From Protonemura montana (taxonomy: Eukaryota > Arthropoda > Insecta > Plecoptera > Nemouridae): a stretch of 64,000 nt of DNA. Positions 11,570 to 23,100 of this stretch are shown in pieces. The position numbers and the translations under genes were made by a program. The notes beneath the pieces are model-generated. The model saw only the letters and a list, made by a program, of their open reading frames with translations, made no database searches and was not told the DNA's origin. Where the stretch lies: NCBI GenBank assembly GCA_947568835.1, contig OX387605.1, positions 18,356,418 to 18,420,417 on the forward strand, given 5' to 3'. Position 1 is the first letter of the stretch; every line of letters begins with the position of its first letter.

Positions 11570-13980
11570 TTATATTCATAGATAGTATATTTATTAATTA
11601 ACGATATTATATAATTTTAGCTTCTAATGCAAATGGATTTATATTATGGGTTATTAAAACAGACTGAACATGTTTTAACGCTGATATCTGTTTGATATAT
11701 GGGACGCATTGAGTGTTCATTGGCTTTCTGTAAATAACGGGAAGGGGTGGCTCGTGCACATGGTTTGAAAAGTCAGGGCCCTTCTGAACTGGAGCGTGCT
11801 TAAGCCGTGCACCACCACTCCCCATTCAACCTCAAGACTTTTCAATGAATCCCAAGTTGAGTCGGATGGAAGCTTTGGATAGATTCTCGTTTCTAAACGA
11901 ACGGCAAGTTCATTTTTGAACCGACGAGATAGCAAGTCCAATCCTAACCAATCTGATCGACTTTCACAAAGTCGCAGTACGCAACTGATGGCTGGAACTC
12001 ATGCGATATTTCGGAAAAGGCTTATTGGAAAACAATCGCCGGCGGAACAGCGTGGCTCACGGACCCAGGAGAGAGTTGCAAAGCAGGAGGGTCGACGACG
12101 GCGAAGAAATAAATCACTAAGATGTCAAAAAACACGGTATCATTGGCGATCACGAATGAAATATAAATAAACGAAAAATAAATCCCCGAAAATATAAGGG
12201 CAAAGAAAAAGAAGCAATCAATCACACTGTAATGAAGACGAAAAGAGATGAAAAGTTTCGGAAATGGATGGCCACTTTGTGTTTGCACAGGCGAGCAAGG
12301 ACACGCTGGATGAATCTGTAATTAAGGATGCCGACGGTATTAAGTAGCGAGCGGTTTCGATACAAAATGGAATCGTCGGAGCAGAAATATTTGTAAGTAT
12401 GGATCTTTAGCATTGAACGGTGTATTAATTACCAACCCAAGTATCCCTGTGAAAACGCGAGCAATTCGACAGAACCACTGGTACCAATTAACATATTTTT
12501 TTATCTCCAACATGTGTTTTCGCGTTTCCAGCCGAGTTTTTTTTTTCATTAGATGACACAAAATCGAACGCTCCTTCGTGTGTGTCGAGATGAAACGAAC
12601 TCCGATTGGCAATCTGTTTTAGAAACGTATATGATTGATACTTGCAGTGCCCCATTTCAAATCAGTCCTGGTTGGTATGCAACCCTACAGACAGGCGAGC
12701 ATCGCATATGTCGGCCATTGAGGATTCATACCGTCACTTGCTATGATTTCTTGTTGAGATAGAAAACAGCAGAATCATTCATCTCGACGTCATGAGCACC
12801 TACTAAATCCAAGCCATGAACCTCGTTTTTTTTACGAATTGAAGTGGGTACAATGCAACATACATTTGTGATTATGCTCTCTTGCAGTCTGCGCTTTTCA
12901 ATATGTGTGTTTGTATTTTGCTGATGTGAGGGAAATATTCACTTGGCAGTCGTGAACGACAACTGAAAGATATTTTCTAATTTAATAATAAAAATAGTGA
13001 TGTTTACTTGTCTTGAAAAAACATGCATGTTACTAGACGGTCAAAAATACATTTTACAAGTGTATGACTTAACCAATAAAAAAGGTCATTAATGGAAGAA
13101 AAAAACATTGTAATATCATACACTCTCTTTTAATTGTATTTTGAGTTTAGTTCTTTGATTTTTCTATGGGCAATGCGTTGAAAAATCTACAGTCATTATA
13201 AATGGGGTAATTATAGTGTAAATTATATAAATTCGATGAAATCCTCCTTGTTTATCGCCATGGCTTTGAAGTGTCTCTTTGGTTAAATCATTGGTTAAAT
13301 GCTTTTTCTCGAAAAACAAAACAAACAATGTAATAAATGAACAAACATGGCATTTTCGATACTTTAAAAATAACATAAGCTTTCTACTTGTAAACTTATT
13401 TGCCCGAAAAACAGTCTATCATAATTATGACTGCCAGGTAAACTGACTGCTCCTTAGTGGTACCGATTCACTGTCTCTGTCCCTGTCGGGCAGGTCAAAA
13501 GATCGAGACATCAGTCTTGCACTTGCAGTTACAGATGCACATGTGCCTGCGGTGCATTCGAGCCTCGAACTCACGACTAACTGGGTTAAGTACACCGATA
13601 GTGAATGATGAGACATGAAGTACCTCATCAACGATGTTGCTTTTGCCTCAGAAGTGACTCTAATGTTGACATTTCTGTTTCTTTCAAACGTGATCAAGCT
13701 GGTGGAAAACGGATTGAAATGAAGGCAGACAGACTTCATCTCGTAAAGCTTATTTATTTCTTTCATGGATCGAATGCGCCAGCCTTATTACCTAAGAAAT
13801 GTAAATGATCGCTGCTAAAAATGCATTACCCTTTTTTTTTTAAGTCAAGCAATTAAAACTTTATAACGCGGCAACTCAGAAATACGAAAAAATACATAGA
13901 TAAAAAGCAACGTTAATTACCTCACAAATAATGCATATTTTTTCAGCTAGCAACTTTTAAGCTAGGTGTTCCAATTAAGA
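11570..13980. other. no gene seen; intron or intergenic
   Basis: None of the open frames resembles a known protein. On the minus strand at about 13575 there is a B-box-like GAGTTCGAGGCT, but no A box or cloverleaf was found with it. Confidence 0.6.
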
Positions 13981-13982
13981 AC

Positions 13983-13996
13983 AGTGTAATTACACT
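13983..13996. repeat. perfect 14-bp palindrome
   Basis: AGTGTAATTACACT equals its own reverse complement. It lies just upstream of an 11-bp inverted repeat at 14038-14085. No transposon ends are evident. Confidence 0.6.
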
Positions 13997-14037
13997 ATAC
14001 GGCGCATTTTTATGTCCCAAGTGTCACAGATACATAC

Positions 14038-14085
14038 AATTATCCAACGCCGTGAATTATGATATCGGCCAATGGTTGGATAATT
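14038..14085. repeat. inverted repeat, 11-bp perfect arms
   Basis: The arms AATTATCCAAC (14038-14048) and GTTGGATAATT (14075-14085) are perfect reverse complements, separated by 26 bases. It could form a hairpin or be the remnant of a small inverted-repeat element. Confidence 0.6.
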
Positions 14086-14254
14086 ATACGATGATGCACG
14101 TTATGATAAAATCCCAAGCCAAGAATGGTCTCGATACGGAATTGGATGCATTGTGCAGTCAGTGAAAGCTGTTTGAAATGGGCGTCGGTCTACCGTCGGG
14201 GTGATTGACTGCGTTATCTCAATCTCAGGTGTCTCGTAAAATGACCATCTTCAA

Positions 14255-14600
14255 TGTTAGGTTAGGTCTATTAATAAATACAGAACGACTAAGTTCATAA
14301 AACAGATCGGTGGAGCTTGCCCTACCATTTTTAACAAGCTACCCGAACATTTTAAATCAAGTGACTCGCTATCCCAGTTCAAATCAGCTCTACATAAATT
14401 CTTAGTTACAAATTGTTTTTATAGTTTAAATGAATTTTTGACTACAAATAATTATTTGTGATTTTACTGTACATATTTAAATTCTGTATTTTATTGTATT
14501 TTTGTATATTTATTGTTATTTTTATTATTAAGAGGGCGCTAATCCGTTCAACATTGTAACAAAATGTTTCATGGAAAATAAATAAATAAAATAAATACAT
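14255..14600 (+). mobile_element. 3' end of a 5'-truncated non-LTR retrotransposon
   Basis: The segment carries the last codons of a reverse-transcriptase ORF (see the pseudogene at 14261), a 3' UTR of about 120 bases, and a tail of AAATA/AATAA repeats ending near 14597. Severe 5' truncation with an intact 3' tail is the usual product of target-primed reverse transcription. The C-terminal signature suits the Jockey/CR1-like group, but the clade cannot be fixed from so short a piece. No target-site duplication was identified by eye. Confidence 0.7.
14261..14461 (+). pseudogene. C-terminal fragment of non-LTR reverse transcriptase
   Basis: About 66 codons are open up to a TGA at 14459-14461. 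The residues follow the conserved end of Jockey/CR1-type reverse transcriptases: a YRTTKF stretch, then IFNKLPEHFKS, then a QFKSALHKFL block and a closing CFYSLNEFL. In full elements this follows the thumb region of the polymerase domain. Everything upstream (the endonuclease and polymerase core with its catalytic aspartates) is missing, and a stop codon sits immediately upstream, so the fragment cannot encode an active enzyme. Downstream lies the element's own 3' UTR and tail. The strand and frame are clear, and the main uncertainty is the family name. Confidence 0.7.
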
Positions 14601-14609
14601 CAACAGTCA

Positions 14610-17300
14610 CGTATATATATGAATTAAATAAATGCAATAAGAATGGAATGTCGACAACTGGATGGGATTGTGACTTGGTAAAATGAGTTCTTATAGATTG
14701 GTGTGATAGAAATTTTACCTGACAATGTGAAAGGCAGACATTTGATGACCTGGTCAGATAACTTCTCATACTTATCAATCGAGAAAGTGTGTTCACTTAA
14801 TAGTATACCGGTGTGGCAACAATCCAGCGACAAAATTGACATGTTCAATAGAAAAAAAAATATTTTAAATTTACATAAGATAATCGGGTTGGATTTACCA
14901 ATGACTTAATCATGATCACCTAAGGTTTTTCCGACATCACCCAACAATAATACCAATTATCATTTCACAAGCGAAGAAAATTCATTATCATGACAACACC
15001 AGCATTGACCTTGAGACCTGACTACTTAAAATCAATCGCATGGATACGATTGTTTACATTTCAGTTTCTTTCAAAACAGATTTTCTTTTGCGTCGCTCAG
15101 CGCCCCCCCCTAGTGACGTACATCAAGCAACAGCGTACTCATGTCGTCACTCGCCGGAAGATTGTTGATTTTTGGCACTAAGTTACGCTTCGAGATCAGC
15201 AGAAGTGCAGGACATGTGCCAAGTGCGCCGAAAATACCGTGTTCACGACCTACGTCAGAAGCAGCCAAAGTCAGTCTTCGTTATAGTTCGAAGTTACCTG
15301 GTATAACCTTAGGTACAACTACGTATGCACCTTTTCGTGAAGTCAACACGACATTTCTTAACTTGAGTCGCGATTCTAGATGGCTTGCTAACCTAGGTGC
15401 TGCCATGCACGAGGCGTGAAAAGTGAAAATTATAACTTGTAGCTATTGCATCATTCTGGCTTCTGCACTAAAAGCGACTTGAAGCTAAATCAAAACGCAA
15501 TTTACCTTGCATTAGTACGTACTACACCGAGACTACAACTTTTTTCCACGGCTAGCTTACAACTCATAATTACTGTGGGATTTCACGTGATTTACCTTTG
15601 AAATATATTATAACGGATCAAACGTTTCGTAGATTAACACAACTAGTGCACGCAGATCTCAGAGGTACTTTGCATTTACGGTCGAAATTCAGTCTCTGCA
15701 GTAACGTAAGTCCAACTGGCAAATCCTCATCCCCATGCAAAACCCTCACGCGACAAGATAATCGTTCAATTGACAAGCCAACGCAAATATAGCTTCAAGT
15801 CTAGATACTTGCATTTATAATTAGCGAACGCTCCAGGGAGCGAGACGTGTTGACTTGTGGCTAATTGCATTATCAACAATTAACCACGTAACTACTCCGA
15901 TATCAACTAGCAATTACCACCGCCAGTGGTATGTGTTAATGATGAGGTACATCTCGACAATGACGACCTATCTGCCGAGATACAAACAAGTTCCCATGGA
16001 AATGTTAAAGATTATTTTTAATTTCCATTTTTGTGCATTTCTGTATTGCAAAGAATAAGACAATTATGAGTACATATAACCTCTGTCATATTCTCATGAA
16101 CCAGAAGAAACTCCACACAAATTAACTCGTAACTCGTAGCCAGTGTCCATGCGAACAAGACAAGAAGTTCCATCCAAAGTTCGACGTGAACCCGCATTCC
16201 AAACCTAATAAACGTCACGCGCACCGCTCTGTCTGGGGCCTGGAAGGGGATATCCTGTGCTCCTAGTTAGCTCAAAGCTCCCCTGGGAGCAGGAATAAGT
16301 CGGCGACCACGATACCAGAGAATGACGATCTAGGCTAGAGAATGAAGACGCCGAGACCAGTACTGGTTCGATTGCCAGTCAATTACAACGAACCACGACG
16401 GGAAGGAAGGCCAGAGTCAGCGGACTGCAAAGTGAAACCTCTGAGAACGGCAATGAACTTGAGCCATCAAGGAAGTTTGCGCCGGCCGGCAGAAGTAAAA
16501 ATGATTCTATTTTTACTCCAGAGAATAGAAAATACCTTCGCAGTTAAATAAAGACAGTCCTGGTTGTTATTTTTAGAAAGAGTTTGCGACGCCTACAAGT
16601 TAATATGGTGAGAAAGGAAACGTCAACAGAGTGGGGATGGGCGACAAACGAGGGGAACGAGGAGTTGGATTTCGCAAATCTTTGAAGCCCCTAGGTTGGT
16701 AGTTCTGATAGGTTCTTTGCTCCAGACAACTCGATATAAGGTTAATATATACACCACGAAGACAGCGATAATCAACTAGGTTAAATATCCTTATGTCATG
16801 CTCCATAGGGAGACTGGAAAATAAGACAATGGTCTCCCCCGTGCCGGATCGCGATGACGGGGTTGTTTAGGGGTTGGGAGGGCAGTGACGTCGGCCGGGG
16901 CGAATGAATGCCCCCCTCGTGAGGCGCCGAGGGGACATCTGGGAGACGACGGGGAAGTGTAGCAATTTAACGCGGATTGCGCCACGATATTGGAAATAGG
17001 AAACTTATCACGTAGGAAAATCATGCGAGCTTTCCCATCGCACCACACACGCCGCAGGATGCGGTCGCCATGGGAATGCATTGATTTTAATGCTACCATT
17101 TCGTGACATTTAGAGGCCATTTTGTATGAAAAATTACATCTCTGTGATTGAGATGGGGCTTGCGGAAAAATGTGGCGCTTTAGCTGGCCGTGACTGCGCA
17201 TAGCTTGTTCTCGGAAAGAAGCCACAGATTGGCCGAATCACTGAGCTCTTTAGAATCGGCGGTGAGAGTGCGTGTGCACTTGTATTATCCGCAAAGCAGG
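14610..17300. other. no gene seen; intron or intergenic
   Basis: No supported protein or RNA gene. The open frames at 15141-15419 (+) and 16791-17225 (-) show no domain I recognise. GC content rises towards 16800-17200, leading into the CpG-dense segment that follows. Confidence 0.55.
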
Positions 17301-17319
17301 TCTACTTGCATTAATTGAG

Positions 17320-17942
17320 GTTATACAAGCGTGATGTTGGCAGGAATTCAACGAGCGACCAGAACGAGACAACAAAAAAAACGGCTGTAGTGGGCTCGCC
17401 GCGCGTGCTGCTCGCTGATTGGTCGAGACGACCACGTGAGAAGTGGTGTGACTTCGAACTGATCAATGAGAAGCCACTATTCGGTTTGTGTGCCGTTACA
17501 CAACAACAGCCGGCGTAGCGTGTCATGCAACGATGCAGTCTGGCAGCCGACGCGCTAAAGGTGGCCGGGCAATGTAGCGGCGGGTACAGCATGGAGCCTG
17601 CACGATACAAATGTTCTGGACGTCGATTGAAATGATCTCTTGATCCTGCGTTCAGTACGAATCGTCCGACCAACTGATGGGACGATTCCGAACGGAGGCC
17701 CCATTGATTGATTCCGTCAATCAAGATGACGAGGCGGTAAATCTGGAGCGTGGGCCGCATGCTCGTGGGATCCGGAAATGTCCGCGTTTCTTTTCACCCG
17801 ACGAGCTCGTGACAATTCGGTCGCGGCGGCAAACATCAAACGCACTGGTGTATGCGTGTACGCACGTGCCTAGCGACGGAGACACGGCACGCACATGCGA
17901 ATTGTTACTAACGACCGACTATTGATGGAGGTTGAAGATGCC
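17320..17942 (+). promoter_or_regulatory. candidate promoter with first exon ending at GTAAGT
   Basis: This segment is CpG-dense and contains an inverted CCAAT motif (GATTGG, near 17418). It ends in ATG-GAG-GTT-GAA-GAT-GCC (17925-17942), immediately followed by a consensus donor GTAAGT at 17943. Read as a 5' exon it would give a short start, MEVEDA, with a phase-0 intron. A second ATG at 17938 has a better upstream context (A at -3) and would give a phase-2 intron. No TATA box is obvious, which fits CpG-type promoters. No downstream partner exon has been identified, and donor-like hexamers arise by chance, so this stays a hypothesis. Confidence 0.25.
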
Positions 17943-17949
17943 GTAAGTC

Positions 17950-19680
17950 GGTGAATCTGCCGTAAATTAAAGTTATGCTGAGAAAGGGAAACCTGGCTGA
18001 AAGAGTGCCGTTACTTGGGTCTGTTCTCAAATGTCTCTAAACGTTCATAAAACACTTTGTCCAGGATAGATGGCAAAACACTGTAGATTGACAGGTAGAT
18101 TTTCGTGTTCCTCATGAATGGAAAGGTACCATTTGCGCGGGAACTAGCAGACAGGTGCCACTAGGTCGAGCTAGTAGCGATACTTTTTCAATGCCATCCA
18201 GATACGATCGCTTGACATCTGATGCGTCTCTCTCCTGCGTATCCATGACGTAGGTATTTGCTCAGAAGTGATAATAATGATGACATCACGAATGTTAGCC
18301 GGTACACGAGTAGGTGAATAGGTGAGCTGGCTTGTCGAACTAGATTTTTTGACGATCACTGCAAACATACGTAGGTAGCTAGGTAGGTAGGTAGGTAGGT
18401 ACAATGGGTGAGACTCAGTGTTCAGTCACATGCCTTATTTGTTCGCTTTATAAAAATAATCCTTGCTAATCAAGAGCAATGTCAAGCAAACGAATACGAA
18501 CGAGTGGAAACGTACAAGGAAATGTATTTTTCCTTCGAGGAAAGAAGGCGAGTGAGGGACCTCGTGATGAATTGCTCGGAATGATAAGGTCAAACTTTAA
18601 AATCAAAGCATGGCCAGTATAGCGTTTCGAAGTAGAGCAAAGTATACTAAATGTGTTCTCCGTGTATCATCAATATTGCTGGCCGCCAAAGACGGAGCTG
18701 AGGAAGATGAATGGACCATATTATTCATCTTCCCCACACCACTCTCTCTCTCTCAATTAATATGAGCTGGGATGTCAACTTCCATCGAGGAGCAATGACC
18801 ACCATCATAAATCGTAAGATGTTCACATCTATAGAATGCCTATAATTCAGATGGAATCTCCCTCAGAGCTACAGCAATAAATGGAGTACGTCGGTGGAAG
18901 GGCTGGTGGCGTCGCTCACCTTGCACTTGAGATGGATTATATCACCACAATCGCCGCATTCCTCTAGCGCACCCGTTTCACGGCGGAGTCACCGTCACAG
19001 GGTCTAGTGAGTAATTCTCCTCTCATCTTGACCATTCCAAATGTTGTCTAGTGTTAGGACAAGGACCGTTCCGTCTGGTTCCGCTTGTCTGCTGGCCAAC
19101 GCACATTTAATCATCCTGAGAGCACCGACCAGGAGAAAAGAGAGAGTGCTATCAGACAACGGTCTGCGCATTCCACTTTCAATCGAGATCAATCAATTCG
19201 TGTCCATTGGAACATTTTGCCTTGGAATGTTATTTAAATATTGGCACTAATCAAATTGAGTGGTCTAGATTGGCGATTTTCTTCGGTGTTCTTTGTTTGT
19301 TTTCGATGGTGATTCGAGAATTTCGCACTCCCTTTTCTTGGCCACCCCTGTGTAAATGCGAGTCCAAATTGAGATTGGGGACACTGTCGTTGTTGAATGT
19401 CAACTTTGAGACGGCCATTGTCATCATTGTTGTTCTTACAGAGAGCTTCCGGAAAGGTCAACACAGAACACAAAGAAAATGGCAGCAGGAAAAGTAAAAA
19501 AACTTACATGAGCTAAAAGGAAAAATGCCATTAAACTACTGTTTATAGCAGCACTGATGTAGTATATTTATATAGAAGTTGAAAGAGTTTGCAAAAGTTA
19601 TTTTATCTAGTTTTGGTTTTATTAAAAGTTTGCTCAATATGAAAGTATAAAGACGTGTCACAGAAATGGACGGGAAAATG
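17950..19680. other. no gene seen; intron or intergenic
   Basis: Apart from the (GGTA)n run at 18371, I see no supported feature. The 96-codon open frame at 19207-19497 has no recognisable domain. Confidence 0.6.
18371..18401. repeat. (GTAG)n tetranucleotide microsatellite
   Basis: About seven GTAG/GGTA units occur, the last five perfect (18381-18400). Confidence 0.85.
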
Positions 19681-19682
19681 TT

Positions 19683-19750
19683 GGGCCGCGCTCAACTATG
19701 CCCAGCTAGCCAGCGACGGTAAAAGTTTCGAATCCTGCCCGCGCGCCCCA
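19683..19750 (+). repeat. tRNA-like fragment (B box)
   Basis: A good B-box-like stretch, GTTTCGAATCC, lies at about 19725-19735. The two ends (GGGCCGCG and CGCGCGCCCC) are partly complementary, like a tRNA acceptor stem. I cannot fold an anticodon arm, so a decayed SINE head or tRNA pseudogene is more likely than a working tRNA. Confidence 0.25.
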
Positions 19751-20127
19751 GCAACAATTTTTAATGGAATACATCAGAAAGTTCTGATTTGAACGCACTA
19801 CGTATTTATAAGTTATTTCCTGCGTGGCCTCATCGCAATTATAATTTCGAACGAACAGTGCTCTGAAACTTTTGCCAAACTAAAATATGCAATAATTAAG
19901 CCACAAAAGTATTGGCAATGACATATGCCCACGCTGAGTTTTCAGGCTGTAACTGTCACAACTCATAACGCACGACCAGTCCGCACCGAACCCACCCCTT
20001 CGGTGTCACCAACATGGAATGTCCGGTAGTAAATTTTTAACCCACTGTCAATAAGGTACGAGATAAAATCAGCCTCTCGCCAATCAATCAGAAACGGCAA
20101 GCGATTGATTAGCCTCTAGCGCGGTCG

Positions 20128-20149
20128 CCCCCCCCCCCCCCCCCCCCCC
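20128..20149. repeat. poly-C run, 22 bases
   Basis: Uninterrupted C run followed by CACACA. It is one of six long G/C homopolymers in the window. Confidence 0.9.
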
Positions 20150-23100
20150 ACACACGAGCACCATGGAAGCACAAGCGATTTAAATTCAAGCTAACATTTC
20201 AAACGGAGAACTTCCAATTTCCGCGTGATTACAAACGACATGGCGTTAGCTGTTATTATTATTATGACAATAGATGTGCAGTTCACACTATTGAGCGAGA
20301 ATATGTGTGTGTACCTCCTATGTAGCCATAAAGCTCGCGCCAGAATTTGCCGCTCATAAAAGCTCACGATGCCAATAAACTTTGTTTTATGTCGCCATCC
20401 ATGCTTGCACAAATTTATCACAACTTGCAATTAATTCAGCGTCGCATCACTTTACGTACGTTCGGGCACACGTGGGAATAATATTAATTGCACGTCAAGC
20501 AACGCACTTGGCGTTTAACATCAAAGCATTCGTATTTTGTGCGTTAAATCGTGTATTATGGTAGCACCTTTCATCTTCGGAAAATCAAATTTAACCATCG
20601 AGTGACACCACGCACGGCATCTTTTCAAGCGTCGCCTTGAACCGTTCGTACTCATTCTTGAGTTTCACGGGAGACACACACGCATTTTCCTCGTTCCCCT
20701 CCCATTTTCACGAATCGGCAAGGCACTAGACTAGAGACCAGTGATACGAAAGATGAGCCAAACTTATATCCCATTCTAAACTCTTTTGTCGGCGAGGAAT
20801 TCCTCGAAGAAAACTCACTCCAAGAGTCCCGACTCCAGTGATCCACAAAGAAATTGATCGTCATCGTCGACTTTGAACCTAACCTCTCTTTCCAATTTGG
20901 AAAGACCAAAGCGAACTTTTTCGACAACGAATGACGCAAAATCTTTGACTGTGGCACAGTTTTTGCCAATATAGCAAAACAAAAAAGTGACGTTAACATG
21001 TTAATTAGAATAATAACACACGAGTTCATTATTCAGGTATCGTATGATGTGTAAAACAATGCTGGCAACAATACGGTGAATAAGTGCCGTGTCATAAACT
21101 CTCACGTAGGTGATAACATCACGCCATCCCCGTCGACAAATAGTACACGTCAGTTCGTCTATCGCGAGATTAGGTAATTTACGTTCGCCGGGTAATCACC
21201 TGGCTATCAGTACTCACATACGCTAATAATTCTAGCTCTCTGTACTGATACATTAGTGAAGGCTTTGGACTTGCAGGCTTGCACTGCTATGCACGCGGAG
21301 TGGTGCTAGATGTTTCTACTGAATGGTATATGCTGACCATATGGAATAATCATAGTAATTATCCAGGGGAACTTGTACAGGGCCTTTTTGTGTACCTCTT
21401 CCCACAGGAATAAACATCACAGGGGTCGCTTCGGGTTACATTGAAACTACATGTTCGTTTTATTTGATTTCGTTATTTGTTTTTGGTGTGACACTTTGCC
21501 TCTGTTCAACACTCGCTTCAAGGCACTTGGTTATTATTTACCTTGCATTATTTTTATGATGTAATGTGGTATCATTATCACCCACATTGCCAATGTCAGA
21601 CCAAGATCAGCTGATGCTACACAGCAAATAAAGTGTTTTCTAACATAGGAGTTCTCTTTTTTTGTAAATTTTAGTTGTAATTGTATATTATTTTAAAGGG
21701 GCCTTTGTTTTGAGAATTTTTTCATCACAAATACTCGCAATAATTATCATGCCGCCTGTTCGATTTTTTAAGACGCCGGTCAAGAATGCCTTCGGCCTTT
21801 TGTATCCTTATTTGTTCCGGGTCATATTAAATCACGACTTGATCGAAACCTTGATCGGTCGACCAGAAAAAAAACGTAAAATTAATACTCAGGTATAACC
21901 AAATCCCTGAAACTGTACAGCAATCATGTAAGGTTCCAAAGTAAATGCAAAGCGAGAGACAGTTGCTTCGGCTACAACGCGATGACAAGATTTTATGCCA
22001 GCCTGTGAACAGACAACAGTAACTAGATTTTTTTCAGTGATATATGAAAACATTGCCATTTTTATTCATCGAAAAAACTTTCTACCCTTTTTTTGCTGCA
22101 TAATAATGGTCGACGCACGAAAGAGGTTTAAGAGCTGTATAGAAGGACACTGTCCACGATTTCACTTGTCTTTTGGGATATTTGTGGCACTACACGGTTC
22201 CTGAAAGGGGCGCACCGGCAATTGTCTATACCTGGGTGTGCCAAAATGGTTGGTCAGATGGTCCTACAATGCGGAATTCAAAACAAAACATTCGTGACCC
22301 CACCACAACTTTGACAACTAAGGCCAATATAACGCAAAGTTCTTGAAATTTGTCACGAATGAGTCAATTGATAAGAAAGATAACAACAAGGTGTACAAAA
22401 GGTGATGATTGACATCTTTAAAGTAATAAAATTTAGTGCGATTGTTTCCAAAATCGCCAATGTCACCTTTTAAGTTTTAACGCGACTTTTATCTTAAATT
22501 TCATTTTAGCCTATCTTAGTCTTTAGCAAATTTCAACGATTTATAAACGCAACTGGTTGCGTAGCCTACTGCGTAGCTAAAACTACTTGGTATACGTAAA
22601 TTATGTAAATTCGTCCGAAAATACGGATTTAACGCTGAGCGACGTAAATAGGTCCCTTACACAATTGTGTTTCGCTCATTTCACCTCGACCTCTGGCCTC
22701 CCGCTCTAGACATTGATTCCACATCAATTAGGCATTCAGTTTTCCACGGTACACAGGTAAGTACTATAGACCAGCCACCACACACCACGAAAACTCCTCT
22801 TAGATTTTACTCACGATTCTCGACGGTCTTGTGAAGCCGTTAATGGCACATCAATGCTAATCACATTAGCGCAAATAATTTAGTTGAGAGTTACACGACG
22901 GGCATGTTCTTCCCGAAGCATTCGAATCTCACTTCCAGGACGGGATGTATTGAGGAAATATTCAATATCCGAGGCGAGAGGCTTCATGCCAAGCAGGTGT
23001 CGACCTGTGATTGGTTGATTTATTCGAAGACGTCGCGACGCGTCCGAGTCGAGCGTCGGAAAGATTTCTAATTTAATCAAGAGTGTTGATTTAGGCTAAT

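Noticed and set aside
13560-13600. Minus-strand B-box-like GAGTTCGAGGCT
   Set aside because: No A box at the right distance and no repeat partner in the window.
17311-17760. 149-codon minus-strand open frame in the CpG-dense segment
   Set aside because: GC-rich sequence has few stop codons; no recognisable domain. The plus-strand donor arrangement is the better hypothesis.
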